Assembly (NCBI RefSeq): GCF_028776105.2
Contig: NZ_CP145606.1
Coordinates: 930,001-994,000, forward strand
Direction: 5' to 3'
From: Neisseria leonii
Lineage (GTDB): Bacteria > Pseudomonadota > Gammaproteobacteria > Burkholderiales > Neisseriaceae
Length of the DNA: 64,000 bases
Shown: positions 26,975 to 39,062 of the stretch, one piece after another
Layout of the letters: each line of letters opens with the position of its first letter
Position numbering within the stretch: position 1 is the first letter of the stretch
Position numbers and translations under genes: made by a program
The notes under the pieces: generated by a model
The model's database searches: none
Seen by the model: only the letters and a program-made list of their open reading frames with translations
Told to the model about the DNA's origin: nothing

Positions 26975-27535
26975 ATGAAACCGACACGCTTTGCCGCAGC
27001 CGCCCTGACCCTGTCCGCCCTGGCCGCCTGCGGTTCTCAGGAAAACCAAACTGCCGCACCGCCGCCTGCCGCTGCTTCTGAAACAGCAGCCGCACCCGCC
27101 GTGCAGACCCTGACCAGCCGCGACAACACCGTCAGCATCACCGTCGGCAGCCGGAACTTTACCGACCAGTCCGCCAACCCCCAGCTGCTGCCCGAAGGTA
27201 TTCCCGCCGAAAACATTACCCTGTTGCAGGAAGCCGATGACGGCACCCTGCTGTACGTCGCCGACTTGGGCGGACCGAAAAGCCCTGCCGATCAGTACTT
27301 CGCGCAGCTGAAAGCCGGTTTGGAAAAAATGACCGGTATCGACCGGCTGTCCGTCGGCGCGGCCACCGAAAACCGCATGGCCTATTCCTATCAGGGCAAA
27401 ACGGAAGATGTATTGAACGAATCCTGCCTGGCCGTTTATGCCGACCGCATCTATTCGGTCTGTGCCGCCGGTACGGCCGATCCCGCACAGCTGTCCGACC
27501 TGCTCAAAGAAGTCAAGCTGACTACCGCACCCTGA
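26975..27535 (+). CDS. lipoprotein of unknown function
   Basis: This 186-residue protein has a lipoprotein signal with lipobox LAAC (Cys19). A Pro/Ala-rich linker (about 25-45) leads to a domain with INVENT-like spacing: SITVGSRNFTDQSAN, LLYVADLGGP and NRMAYSYQGKTEDVL. This fits a small periplasmic or outer-membrane-attached protein seen in Neisseria, but I cannot name a family. TATACT at 26926-26931 is a plausible -10. ribD starts 57 bp downstream, so read-through is possible. Confidence 0.72.
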   Translation: MKPTRFAAAALTLSALAACGSQENQTAAPPPAAASETAAAPAVQTLTSRDNTVSITVGSRNFTDQSANPQLLPEGIPAENITLLQEADDGTLLYVADLGGPKSPADQYFAQLKAGLEKMTGIDRLSVGAATENRMAYSYQGKTEDVLNESCLAVYADRIYSVCAAGTADPAQLSDLLKEVKLTTAP

Positions 27536-27591
27536 CCGTCACCAAGCCGGGCTTCTGCCCGGCTTTCCGCCACCATCCTACCCTGCCCGCC

Positions 27592-28713
27592 ATGTTTTCC
27601 CCGACCGATACCCGAATGATGCAGACCGCGCTTGAACTGGCGCGCGAAGGCCTTTTTTCGACCAGCCCCAACCCGCGTGTCGGCTGCGTCATCGCACAGG
27701 ACAGCCGGATTGTCGGCCAAGGCTTCCATCTGCGCGCGGGCGAACCGCATGCCGAAGTCCATGCCCTGCGTCAGGCCGCCGCTGCCGCGCGCGGTGCCAC
27801 GGCCTATGTTACGCTCGAACCGTGCAGCCACTACGGCCGCACCCCGCCCTGCGCCGAAGCCCTGATTGCGGCGGGCGTTGCCAGAGTCATCGCCGCCATA
27901 ACCGACCCGAACCCATTGGTGGCCGGTAAAGGGTTGGCCATGCTGGAAGCAGCGGGCATCGAAACCGCCTGCGGCCTGCTCGCCGGTCAGGCGCGCGAAC
28001 TGAACCGCGGCTTTTTATCGCGTATCGAACGAGGCCGCCCGTTTGTCCGCCTCAAATGCGCCGCCTCGCTCGACGGCAGAACTGCCCTTTCAGACGGCCG
28101 CAGCCAATGGATTACCTCGGCGGCCGCGCGCGAAGATGTACAGCGGCTGCGTGCGGAAAGCTGTGCGGTCATCACCGGCATCGGCACGGTGGCGGCCGAC
28201 AATCCACAGTTAAACGTGCGCGCCTTTCCCACGCTGCGCCAGCCCGTCCGCGTGGTACTCGACAGCCGTCTGCGCATCAGCGAACAGAGCCGCCTGGTGC
28301 AGGACGGCGGCTCGCCCACTTGGATTGCCACCTTGCAGGCAGACAGCGAAAAAGCACGCCGTTTGGCCGCCTATCCGCATATCCGCCTGTTGAGGCCGTC
28401 TGAAAAACAGGGAAAAATCGATTTGGCCGACCTGCTGCGCCTGCTGGCGGCGGACGGCTGCGGCGAAGTGATGGTGGAAGCCGGTGCGGCATTGTCGGCG
28501 GCCTTTGCGGCCGAAAATCTGGCAGACGAAATCGTGCTCTATCAGGCACCGAAAATTCTGGGGCAGACCGCCCGCCCGCTGTTTGCCCTGCCCGAACCGG
28601 CCAACGCACTGGATGATGCACTCTGGCAGACCCACAGCGTCGAAATACTGGCTCCCGACATCAAATGGATTTTGCGCCGAACAGCTGATCTGCCCGCACC
28701 GGAGGCCGTCTGA
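27592..28713 (+). CDS. ribD: bifunctional riboflavin deaminase/reductase RibD
   Basis: This 373-residue enzyme performs the second and third steps of riboflavin synthesis. The N-terminal deaminase has zinc motifs GEPHAEVHAL and PCSHYGRTPPC. The C-terminal reductase (about 150-365) contains LKCAASLDGRTAL, VITGIGTVAADNP and VEAGAALSAAF. The last codons and the stop come from a DUS (E-A-V-stop). It lies 13.5 kb from ribB, so riboflavin genes are split between sites. Confidence 0.95.
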   Translation: MFSPTDTRMMQTALELAREGLFSTSPNPRVGCVIAQDSRIVGQGFHLRAGEPHAEVHALRQAAAAARGATAYVTLEPCSHYGRTPPCAEALIAAGVARVIAAITDPNPLVAGKGLAMLEAAGIETACGLLAGQARELNRGFLSRIERGRPFVRLKCAASLDGRTALSDGRSQWITSAAAREDVQRLRAESCAVITGIGTVAADNPQLNVRAFPTLRQPVRVVLDSRLRISEQSRLVQDGGSPTWIATLQADSEKARRLAAYPHIRLLRPSEKQGKIDLADLLRLLAADGCGEVMVEAGAALSAAFAAENLADEIVLYQAPKILGQTARPLFALPEPANALDDALWQTHSVEILAPDIKWILRRTADLPAPEAV

Positions 28714-28888
28714 AAACCGGCCGAAACGGTGTTTCCGAGTCGACAAAAACCCACAAATCCTCAAAAATACACAGTCAGATTACTACACGGTCAGATTCCC
28801 ATTTTCCTGACACAAATACCGCAGATTCAAATATTTAATCCGAATATGCCATTCAGCCTTTCAGAACGAACCACACAACGCAAACACC

Positions 28889-29626
28889 ATGAACGACCAC
28901 CAATTACTGCGTTACAGCCGCCACATCTTATTGGACGAAATCGGCATTGAAAATCAGGAAAAACTGTTACAGTCATCCGTATTCGTACTGGGCTGCGGCG
29001 GTTTGGGCGCGGCGGCCGTACCGTATCTGGCAGCGGCGGGCGTGGGCAGAATCATCATCGCCGACGCGGATACCGTCGATGAAACCAATCTGCAACGCCA
29101 AATCTGCTACCGCGAACGCGACATCGGCCGTCTGAAAAGCGAAGCGATGGCCGATTTTATCCGCGAACGGCATCCGCACACCGACATCATTGCGCTGACC
29201 GGATACCTGAACGCCGACACGCTGCCCGAGTGGGTCGGACAAGCCGATGCGGTACTCGATTGCAGCGACAATTTCGCCACCCGCCAAGCCATCAACGCCG
29301 CTTGTGCCGCCGCGCGCAAGCCTTTGGTATCGGGCGCGGCGGTACGCTTTGACGGCCAGATTGCCGTTTACCGCCACGACACGGGCGGCGCGTGCTACCG
29401 CTGTGTATTCGATATGGATCAGGCCGACGACGGCGCGTGTGCCCTCTTCGGCGTATTCGCCCCGCTGGTGGGCATCATCGGCACCATGCAGGCGGCAGAC
29501 GCGCTGAAAATCCTGATGAACCTGCCCGCCGATGCCGACACTCTGCGCTGCTACAACGCGCTGACGGGGGAGTGGCAGCAGTTCCGCTACCGCAAAAACC
29601 CGCAATGCCCCGTCTGCGCACAGTAA
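28889..29626 (+). CDS. moeB: HesA/MoeB/ThiF-family adenylyltransferase
   Basis: This 245-residue E1-like enzyme would adenylate the C-terminus of a MoaD- or ThiS-type sulfur carrier. It has the nucleotide loop GCGGLGAAAVPYL (about 34-46), RQICYRERDIG, CSDNFATRQ near 128 and one C-terminal zinc pair CPVC. No moaD or thiS gene is visible nearby, so MoeB and ThiF cannot be told apart. Confidence 0.82.
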   Translation: MNDHQLLRYSRHILLDEIGIENQEKLLQSSVFVLGCGGLGAAAVPYLAAAGVGRIIIADADTVDETNLQRQICYRERDIGRLKSEAMADFIRERHPHTDIIALTGYLNADTLPEWVGQADAVLDCSDNFATRQAINAACAAARKPLVSGAAVRFDGQIAVYRHDTGGACYRCVFDMDQADDGACALFGVFAPLVGIIGTMQAADALKILMNLPADADTLRCYNALTGEWQQFRYRKNPQCPVCAQ

Positions 29627-29673
29627 ACCGGATACGCCGCATCCGACACGCCACAACCGCATACAAACATTTT

Positions 29674-29818
29674 GTCGGATTCCAGAATCCGACCTACCAA
29701 ATGGCAGCATTTCCGCCACCGCAAAAATCCACAATACCCGTCTGCACAGTAAGCCGGATACCCTGTATCCGACATGCCACGACTGACACATTTTGTCGGA
29801 TTCGAAAACCCGACCTGC
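29674..29818. repeat. REP cluster (one good, two decayed copies)
   Basis: 29674-29697 is a good palindrome, 29753-29773 a half, and 29795-29818 a decayed copy ending CCCGACCTGC. They fill the gap between the convergent MoeB-like and YccS-like genes. Confidence 0.75.
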
Positions 29819-29827
29819 ATAAATAAT

Positions 29828-32002
29828 CTACAGCTCTGCCTGCAATTTGACATCCGGCCGCAGATGCGCCGCACCGTGCAATGCCTGATAAGCCGGCCCG
29901 GCAACCCGCGCAATCAGCGAAAGCTGTTGCCAGAGCAGATGATTCTGCCCGTCTTCGTATTCCGGCAACTGCCGCAAAGCCGCCAAATCGGCCAAAAGGC
30001 TGTCATGGTCTTGCTGCCAGCGCGTACGGTCCTCTTCTTCCATATTTTCCAGCAGGCCGCACAACACGCCGCCTGCGGCAAAATAGTGCCGCACAAACTC
30101 CGAATCCGCCAAGCCGTGCCGGTTCTGGCTGCGGCAGGCACCGAGTGAAGCAATATAGCCCAGCAGCGAATAATTGATTTTCAGCAGCGTAAACCCGTCG
30201 TTGATGCGGCCGCCGTACTTTTCCGGCTCGCCCGACATATCCGATACCGTGCTGGACAAGGCCGCCGCTTTTTCGTGTGCCCGACGGCGGGCGGTACGGT
30301 AGGCCATATCGTCAGCCGCCCCCTGCTGCAACTGTTTCAGGATATTACGCAGATATTCCGCGCTGCCCGCCACTGCCTGAGCACCGGTTCGGTTCAACTG
30401 CAAATAGTGCCAGTCCGGCCACAAATACGATACCGCCGCCCACGCCAATGCCGCGCCGATCACGGTATCAATCAGGCGCAGCGGCAGCGCGCCGTTCAAA
30501 TCGTAGCCCGCAATCGAAAAACTGGCGAGTGCCTGAATGGTGATAAAAAAGGTGGAGTAACTGTATTTGTGGCTGCGGAAAAAGAAGAACAGCGTGGTGG
30601 AAGCCACCACAATCATCAGTTCCGCTTCCAACGAGGGCGTGAAATACGGCAGCAGCGATCCGACCAGCACACCGGCCAATGTGCCGACAATACGCTGTTT
30701 GAGGCGGGTTTGGGTGGCCGAATAATTGGGCTGGCAGACAAATACCGCCGTCAGCATAATCCAATAGCCCTGATGAATGGCCAGCAGTTCCACCACCACC
30801 CCGCATACCGACACCAGCAGCGCCATACGCACCGCATGACGGAATGTGGCCGATTGCAGCGTCATGCCGTTTTTCAGCGACTGCCACACTTCGCGCCCGC
30901 TGCCGCCGTCACTGTGGGCAATGCCGTCTGAAACAGCAGACGGCATATCGTCTGCCGCCCGTTCCAAACTTTCCAGCTGGTCGCTGACGGCACACAAATT
31001 CTCTATCAGCCGTGCCAGCGTATGCCGCTCTTCCGCCGCCGCGCTGTTTTCCTCATAGTACTTCAAAGACTGGCGCAAACCGCGCCCCGCCCGAGCCAAA
31101 CGTTCGTCGTAACGGTACGGCCGGTTGGCACGCAATGCGTCGGCCACCGCGCGGCAGGCATCGGCCTGCAATTCCAACAGCCGCCGGCAGCGGAACACCA
31201 AATCGCTGTTTTTCAGCCGCGCCACCACTTCCTGATGGCGGATAAAGCTCGAACCTGCGCGCTCGTGTATGTCCTGTGCGGCAAAATAATAATGCAGCAT
31301 CCGGCCGGTACGCGGGTGGCGGTGCTGGCCGCGCATACGGTAAAACAGCGTACTGCGGCATTGATTGAAGGCGGCGGTCAGCCGCTGGTTTTTCATCGCC
31401 AAATCGATTTGCCGCCGTTCCAGGCAGCCGACTTCGTCGGGATCGAAAAACCCGGCCTTGCTGTCAAGAAACGCCGCCAGCGCGGCATACGCGCCCGCCA
31501 CGTTTTCCTGAACCGGCCGGTGCGGAAACAGCGCGTGCACCAACAGCGCGGCCGCATGGTAAAGCAGTGCGCCGCCGCAGATCATCAGCGGCACGGCATA
31601 CCAGACGGCCTCCGCCCGATAAGTCAGCGTCGTGTAAACCGCCACCGCCAAGGTACCGAACGCGATGGTACGGTAGCGCACACCCGCCACGCCGATCAGG
31701 GTGAACACAAACGCCAGCAGCGTCATGGTCGGCACAAACCACAGCGGCCGGCCGAAAGTCAGCTGCACCGCCAGCGACGATAAGGCAAATGCCGACAGCG
31801 AAATCAGCATATTTTTCAGACGGCCGCTGAAACGGTTGTCCAAGTCCACCAACCCGCCCGCCACAACACCCAGCACCAGCGGCACGGCCAAAGCCGACAA
31901 AGCCCAATATCTCACCGCCCAAGCCGCCGCGCATACGCTGACCAATACCGGCACGGCGGCCATCACTTTGGCATTGACCGGTGGGGTTTTGATGCTCAAC
32001 AT
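29828..32002 (-). CDS. yccS: YccS/FUSC-family inner-membrane protein
   Basis: This protein of about 724 residues has two blocks of membrane helices (about 15-180 and 400-530) and soluble regions between and after, the plan of YccS and aromatic-acid efflux (AaeB-like) proteins. The motif VNPNYSATQTRLKQRIVGTL-like stretch (QPNYSATQTRLKQRI) is typical. Three tandem ATGs (32008, 32005, 32002) are possible; CGGA spacing favours the last. The substrate is unknown. Confidence 0.83.
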   Translation of the reverse strand: MLSIKTPPVNAKVMAAVPVLVSVCAAAWAVRYWALSALAVPLVLGVVAGGLVDLDNRFSGRLKNMLISLSAFALSSLAVQLTFGRPLWFVPTMTLLAFVFTLIGVAGVRYRTIAFGTLAVAVYTTLTYRAEAVWYAVPLMICGGALLYHAAALLVHALFPHRPVQENVAGAYAALAAFLDSKAGFFDPDEVGCLERRQIDLAMKNQRLTAAFNQCRSTLFYRMRGQHRHPRTGRMLHYYFAAQDIHERAGSSFIRHQEVVARLKNSDLVFRCRRLLELQADACRAVADALRANRPYRYDERLARAGRGLRQSLKYYEENSAAAEERHTLARLIENLCAVSDQLESLERAADDMPSAVSDGIAHSDGGSGREVWQSLKNGMTLQSATFRHAVRMALLVSVCGVVVELLAIHQGYWIMLTAVFVCQPNYSATQTRLKQRIVGTLAGVLVGSLLPYFTPSLEAELMIVVASTTLFFFFRSHKYSYSTFFITIQALASFSIAGYDLNGALPLRLIDTVIGAALAWAAVSYLWPDWHYLQLNRTGAQAVAGSAEYLRNILKQLQQGAADDMAYRTARRRAHEKAAALSSTVSDMSGEPEKYGGRINDGFTLLKINYSLLGYIASLGACRSQNRHGLADSEFVRHYFAAGGVLCGLLENMEEEDRTRWQQDHDSLLADLAALRQLPEYEDGQNHLLWQQLSLIARVAGPAYQALHGAAHLRPDVKLQAEL

Positions 32003-32108
32003 CATCATCGTCCGCAAAGAAAACGGCTTATTGTACACCGCCGCCGCGCCGATACCGCAACAGGCCGTCTGAAAACGGTATGGGGCGGTTTTCACTTCGC
32101 GGCCAAAA

Positions 32109-32289
32109 GTCGGATACAAGTATCCGACCTACCTCTTTGCCCGTTTTCAGACGGCCTGCTTAACGTAGGTCGGATTCTTGAATCCGACATTTCCCAAAAC
32201 GCATTTCAAACACAAGACCATCAAATTTTTACAACACAAAATCCTCCCATTTTTAATATAAAAAAGTCGGATACGAGTATCCGACCTAC
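32109..32289. repeat. three REP palindromes upstream of the YccS-like gene
   Basis: Copies lie at 32109-32132 (inverted), 32165-32188 (direct) and 32266-32289 (inverted), with a DUS between the first two. They fill the gap to the catalase 3' end. Confidence 0.85.
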
Positions 32290-32315
32290 GGCTTTTTATC
32301 AAAGCATGGCTGACA

Positions 32316-33830
32316 TCACGGCTTTAATAATCCTGCCTGCCCCTTAGCTGGATCGGTGTCATACGCCGCCAGTGCATCGGCAACGGTCAGCCCCAATGCT
32401 TTGGCAACGCCCTCGCCGTATGCGGCATCGCATTTGTTGCAGTTTCTGATATGGCGGTATTTGATGAAATCAGGGGCATCGCCCATCGCTGCGGCGGTAT
32501 TGTCAAACAGTGCCTGTTTTTGGCTGTCGTTCATGAGGTTAAACAACGCTCGCGGCTGGCTGAAATAATCGTCATCATCGGCACGAAAATCCCAATGGGC
32601 AGCGTCGCCGCTGATTTTCAAAGGCGGCTCGGCGTATTCAGGCTGCTGTTGCCACACGCCGAAGCTGTTCGGCTCGTAGTGCTTGAAGCCGCCGTAATTG
32701 CCGTCCACACGCCCCTGTCCGTCTCGGTGATTGCTTGCAACAGGGCAACGCGGAGCATTGACAGGGATTTGGTTGCGGTTTACGCCTAGGCGGTAACGCT
32801 GGGCATCGGCATAGTTGAACAGGCGTGCCTGCAACATCTTATCAGGCGATACGCCAATCCCCGGTACGAGATTGCTCGGTGCAAATGCCGCCTGCTCAAC
32901 ATCGGCAAAGAAGTTTTCAGGGTTTTTGTTCAGCTCAAACTCGCCCACTTCAATCAGCGGATAATCGCCTTTTGGCCAGACTTTGGTCAAATCAAAGGGG
33001 TGGTACGGCACTTTTTCGGCATCTGTCTCAGGCATGATTTGCACATACATCGTCCACTTGGGGAAATTGCCCTGCTCGATGGCTTCATACAAATCTTTTT
33101 GGTGGCTTTCACGGTCTTTGCCAATCACCGCTTCGGCTTCGGCATCAGTCAAATTCTCAATACCCTGCTGGCTGCGGAAGTGAAATTTCACCCAAAACCG
33201 CTCGCCGTCTTTATTCCAAAAGCTGTAAGTATGGCTGCCAAATCCGTGCATATGGCGGTAGGATTTGGGAATACCGCGGTCGCTCATGACGATGGTAACT
33301 TGGTGGAATGCCTCAGGCAACAGCGTCCAAAAATCCCAGTTATTGGTCGGCGAACGCATATTGGTACGAGGGTCGCGTTTGACCGCTTTGTTTAAATCAG
33401 GGAATTTGCGTGGGTCCCGCAAGAAAAATACCGGCGTATTGTTGCCGACCATATCCCAGTTGCCCTCTTCGGTGTAGAACTTCAAGGCAAAACCACGAAT
33501 ATCGCGTTCGGCATCGGCAGCACCCCGCTCGCCTGCCACGGTGGTAAAACGGGCGAACATCTCGGTTTTTTTACCGACTTCGCTAAAAATGGCGGCACGG
33601 GTGTATTTGGTAATATCATGGGTTACGGTAAAAGTACCGAACGCTCCCGAGCCTTTGGCGTGCATACGCCGCTCTGGAATGACCTCACGGGCAAAATCGG
33701 CAAGTTTTTCATTCAGCCACAAATCTTGGGCAAGCAGCGGCCCACGAGGACCAGCAGTCAGGCTGTTTTGGTTGTCGGCAACAGGCGCACCGTTACTCAT
33801 GGTGAGGTGGTTTACAGGACATTTGGACAT
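32316..33830 (-). CDS. katA: haem catalase
   Basis: This 504-residue clade 3-type catalase breaks down hydrogen peroxide. [14 protein letters not shown] carries the catalytic His, [13 protein letters not shown] the distal Asn, and [16 protein letters not shown] the haem-ligand Tyr. The start [20 protein letters not shown] is characteristic of Neisseria Kat. AAGGAATACTGCC precedes it. The gene is less GC-rich than its neighbours, which fits horizontal acquisition, as proposed for neisserial catalase. No OxyR site could be assigned by eye. Confidence 0.96.
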   Translation of the reverse strand: MSKCPVNHLTMSNGAPVADNQNSLTAGPRGPLLAQDLWLNEKLADFAREVIPERRMHAKGSGAFGTFTVTHDITKYTRAAIFSEVGKKTEMFARFTTVAGERGAADAERDIRGFALKFYTEEGNWDMVGNNTPVFFLRDPRKFPDLNKAVKRDPRTNMRSPTNNWDFWTLLPEAFHQVTIVMSDRGIPKSYRHMHGFGSHTYSFWNKDGERFWVKFHFRSQQGIENLTDAEAEAVIGKDRESHQKDLYEAIEQGNFPKWTMYVQIMPETDAEKVPYHPFDLTKVWPKGDYPLIEVGEFELNKNPENFFADVEQAAFAPSNLVPGIGVSPDKMLQARLFNYADAQRYRLGVNRNQIPVNAPRCPVASNHRDGQGRVDGNYGGFKHYEPNSFGVWQQQPEYAEPPLKISGDAAHWDFRADDDDYFSQPRALFNLMNDSQKQALFDNTAAAMGDAPDFIKYRHIRNCNKCDAAYGEGVAKALGLTVADALAAYDTDPAKGQAGLLKP

Positions 33831-34002
33831 GGCAGTATTCCTTTTTATATGGTTCGGATCGGGTTATCCTGTCGGATAACTGCACTACCATAACAGCTTT
33901 CCCCGCCGCACAAGCCCGCCATACATCAGATTTTCATTCCTTTGCACGCCATTTACCGTTTCTGCACCCGACACTGCCGCCTGCGCATCGGCGAGCCGAC
34001 GC

Positions 34003-34051
34003 AAAAAGGCCGTCTGAAAACCATTCCCGCTGTTTTCAGACGGCCTTTTTG
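34003..34051. terminator. inverted-DUS terminator after the DUF3360 gene
   Basis: AAAAAGGCCGTCTGAAAA pairs with its complement and is flanked by T-runs. It lies 13 bp after the DUF3360 stop. Confidence 0.8.
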
Positions 34052-34063
34052 CCGGTATGGGAT

Positions 34064-35533
34064 TTAAAGGCGGAACTGCGGCAGCAGCGCGGGAATGCCG
34101 GGCAGCATACCCACTGCCGCCATCGCCGCACACAACACCGCAAAACACAATACCGGCACCACCACCCGGCCGCCCAAACCCAAATCGGCGCTGCGCTGCT
34201 TGTCGCCGATCAGCCCCAGATTATCCAGCATCATGGTCAGCGACCAGCCGAACACCGGGTTTACCAGTGCGGAAGAGAACACCACAATCGCCGCCGACTG
34301 CGTGGTTTTACCTTTGCGCGTCATTTCCATGCCCGCCTCCAACAGCGGCACATACACGCCCACCACCAGCGCGACACTCAACACCGGCTGCCAGATGGCC
34401 AAATCCATCGGATACCCCCACACCCCGGCCACAATGCAAAACAGCGCGGTCAGCACCGCACCGGCCGGAATCGGCCGCTTGGCAATCGATGCGGGAACAA
34501 TATACGTCCCCCACGACGAAGTAAAATTCGCCCCGCCCAACACCGACCCGGCCAACTGGCGTGCCGAACAGCCGATCATCGTATCATCAATATCCATACG
34601 CACTTTTTCCGTACGGTCGGGATAGCTGAGCTTCTGAAACACCTGATGGCCGAGAAAATCGGGCGACCACATCGCCACCGCCAATACCGCAAACGGAAAC
34701 ACCACCAGAAAACTTTCCACAGTCGGCAGCCCCAGCATCCAGCCCGTATTTTCGCCCCACCAGTAGGCCGGACTGAGCGGCGGCAGGCCGGGCGCGGTTT
34801 TAAAGGCAAACGGCGCACCCAGCACATAAGACGCCACACCGGCCAGCAGGCAGCCCAGGGGCACGGCCAGCCAGCGTTTCTGCCAGTGTTCCAGCAGCGC
34901 GTACAGCACAATCGTCCCCAGAATCACCACAAATGCGATATGCGGCAAACCGAAACCGCCCGCCCATTCAAACAGTTTTTTCACCTGCCCCGTCGTACCG
35001 ATAAAACCCAGATAGAGCAACAGGCCGCCGCATACGCCGTTGCTGGTGAGCTTCGCCATCAGACTGCCCCCACGGCTGATGCCCAGCAGGAAACCGAACA
35101 GCGCAATCAGCAGGCCGAACGCCAGCGGGTGGCCGTTGGCCGCCACCACCAGCGGAATCAGCGGAATCAGCGGCCCGTGGGTGCCGGGCAGGTTGGCCGT
35201 GGGCAGAAACAGGCCGCACAGCAAAATAATGAATACAGAAACAATCAGCAGCTCGTAACGCACATTTTCCAGTATGAATGATTCCGGCAGCCCCAGCGGT
35301 GCGGCAAATGCGGCAGCCACCGCCCCCACCATCACCACCTTGCCTATGGTACCGGCCATAGCGGGAATCAGGTCTTCCCATTCGAAGCGGTAGTCGCGAA
35401 ACGGCAGATTCAGCCGCCAACGCTTGGGCTGCATGATTTGCAGTTCGTGGTTGAGATAATCGTCTCGGCTGTCGAATGCCGCCGCTGGCCGGTGCAGATG
35501 CGTGTACCCGCGTTGGGAATGCCTATCACCCAT
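34064..35533 (-). CDS. DUF3360-type multi-pass permease
   Basis: This 489-residue protein has about 12 hydrophobic segments after a soluble N-terminus of some 55 residues. The stretches PTANLPGTHGPLIPLIPLV and ANFTSSWGTYIVPASIAKR resemble sulfate/xanthine-permease-like cores, and I assign it to DUF3360 from memory. Its substrate is unknown. AAGGAG lies 8 nt before the ATG at 35531-35533. It is isolated from its neighbours by terminators. Confidence 0.72.
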   Translation of the reverse strand: MGDRHSQRGYTHLHRPAAAFDSRDDYLNHELQIMQPKRWRLNLPFRDYRFEWEDLIPAMAGTIGKVVMVGAVAAAFAAPLGLPESFILENVRYELLIVSVFIILLCGLFLPTANLPGTHGPLIPLIPLVVAANGHPLAFGLLIALFGFLLGISRGGSLMAKLTSNGVCGGLLLYLGFIGTTGQVKKLFEWAGGFGLPHIAFVVILGTIVLYALLEHWQKRWLAVPLGCLLAGVASYVLGAPFAFKTAPGLPPLSPAYWWGENTGWMLGLPTVESFLVVFPFAVLAVAMWSPDFLGHQVFQKLSYPDRTEKVRMDIDDTMIGCSARQLAGSVLGGANFTSSWGTYIVPASIAKRPIPAGAVLTALFCIVAGVWGYPMDLAIWQPVLSVALVVGVYVPLLEAGMEMTRKGKTTQSAAIVVFSSALVNPVFGWSLTMMLDNLGLIGDKQRSADLGLGGRVVVPVLCFAVLCAAMAAVGMLPGIPALLPQFRL

Positions 35534-35645
35534 TTCAGGTTCTCCTTGTGGTAGTCGGTTTATTTTTCATGTTAATAATAATACTAAAACCGTAAGGGTT
35601 TGTTAATACCTTTCATCAGAAACGGCACCATTTCCGATACACATA

Positions 35646-35691
35646 AAAAGGCCGTCTGAAAACGGGCAACAATCGTTTTCAGACGGCCTTC
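35646..35691. terminator. inverted-DUS terminator after wrbA
   Basis: AAAAAGGCCGTCTGAAAACG pairs with CGTTTTCAGACGGCCTT. It lies just beyond the wrbA stop, in the gap to the DUF3360 gene. Confidence 0.8.
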
Positions 35692-35711
35692 TCCTCCGGC
35701 AGGCACCCCGG

Positions 35712-37591
<1,880 letters not shown>

Positions 37592-37618
37592 CGGCAGTCG
37601 CACAGCATCAATGATAGT

Positions 37619-38128
37619 GTCGGATTCAAGAATCCGACCTACATCAACCGCCGCATAACGGCAGCCCTAACAAAGCAGAGGCCGTCTGAAACCCCGTGGT
37701 TTGGAATGGATAATATTGAATACGTAAGCCTGTGATAAAGCCGTCTGAAAACCGCAGATACGGTTTTCAGACGGCATTTTTGTGTGGAAAGGTTTTTTTA
37801 AGGTAGGTCGGATTCTTGAATCCGACAAAAAGTGGTGGGTGGTGCAGTTGATATAGACAGGGTGTCGGATATAAATATCCGACCTACGGTTTGGCTGATA
37901 CAGGCAGGATACTGAATCCGACATCGTTTGATACCGTTCGACATGGCCGGATAGGCTGCCGAATCCGATGGGACAGGTCATGGTTGCGCCATGACGGGCG
38001 GATACGGGCAGAATGGAATTTCTTTCGAGCAGTCATGGCTGAGGCCGTCTGAAAACGGGGCGGATATTCATATCCAACACCCTGTCTATATCAACTGCAC
38101 CGCTGTCGGATTCCGGAATCCGGCCGAC
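37619..38128. repeat. REP and DUS cluster between yihY-like gene and tyrA
   Basis: The 570 bp gap holds REP copies at 37619-37642, 37803-37826 and 37864-37887, and decayed ones near 37907 and 38104. An inverted-DUS hairpin at 37736-37780 and single DUS copies are also present. I see no gene in it. Confidence 0.8.
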
Positions 38129-38167
38129 ATCCAGCCATATTTCAACTTTCAACCACCCCGAAAAGCG

Positions 38168-39055
38168 TCAAACCTGCGCGTCCAGCCAATCGTCCCGCGC
38201 GGTTTTGGCACGCTCGAAATAGCGGTACAGCGCGGCCGAATCGGCCGTTTCCAGCAGCGTGCGCACAGATTCCAGTTCGCGGATATGCCCGGCCAGCAAC
38301 GCCGAAACGTCCTGCCGGTTGGCCAGACAAATATCGCGCCAGATAGCGGGGTGGCTCGAAGCGATGCGGGTAAAATCGCGGAAACCCGAGGCGGCAAAAT
38401 CAAGGAAACGCGCACCGTCGGCATGTCCGGCAATCTGATTGACATAGGCAAACGCCAGCACATGCGGCAGATGCGACACGGCGGCAAACACCGCATCATG
38501 CTCGGCGGCCGCCATTTCGTACACCTCTGCCCCCACCGCCCGCCACAATCCGGCCACCGTGGCCAATGCACCCTCGTCCTGCGTTTCGTGCGGGCAGAGA
38601 ATCAGCTTTTTATCCTGATACAGGCCGAACTGTGCAGCCAATGCGCCGTGCCGGTCGGAACCGGCAATCGGGTGGGCGGCCACACACCAGGGCAGATGCT
38701 GCGGCAGGCCGTCTGAAAATGCCGCCAGCACCGACTGTTTCGTACTGCCCACATCGCTTACCGGCACGCCCGGCCGCAGCAGTGGTGCCAGACTGCGGCA
38801 CACGGCGGGCAACGCGGCCACCGGCGTGGCAATCAACACCATATCGGATTGCGCTACCGATTCGGCACAAATCTCTCCGTATGCCCCGTCAATCACGCGC
38901 CGCTCCAAAGCGCGCGCCAGATTGGCCGCATCGCAGTCCACCCCGACCACCTGCCGCACCCGTCCCTGCCGTTTCAAATCCAGCACAAACGAACCGCCGA
39001 TCAGGCCGACCCCGATCAGCGTGATGCGGCCGATGCCCGCCGTTTCCTTCGCCAT
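38168..39055 (-). CDS. tyrA: prephenate dehydrogenase
   Basis: This 295-residue enzyme oxidatively decarboxylates prephenate in tyrosine synthesis. The NAD loop GVGLIGGSF is near 15-23, and DVGSTKQSV and AAHPIAGSDRHG are the family's catalytic motifs, including the His in HPIAG. It is monofunctional, without a chorismate mutase part. A GTG one codon earlier is possible. It starts 8 bp after the exonuclease gene, so the two are probably co-transcribed. Confidence 0.93.
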   Translation of the reverse strand: MAKETAGIGRITLIGVGLIGGSFVLDLKRQGRVRQVVGVDCDAANLARALERRVIDGAYGEICAESVAQSDMVLIATPVAALPAVCRSLAPLLRPGVPVSDVGSTKQSVLAAFSDGLPQHLPWCVAAHPIAGSDRHGALAAQFGLYQDKKLILCPHETQDEGALATVAGLWRAVGAEVYEMAAAEHDAVFAAVSHLPHVLAFAYVNQIAGHADGARFLDFAASGFRDFTRIASSHPAIWRDICLANRQDVSALLAGHIRELESVRTLLETADSAALYRYFERAKTARDDWLDAQV

Positions 39056-39062
39056 CACCGTT

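Noticed and set aside
34049..35281. 410-codon plus-strand frame rich in His, Arg and Gln
   Set aside because: It is the shadow of the DUF3360 permease gene, which has clear membrane segments and a ribosome-binding site.
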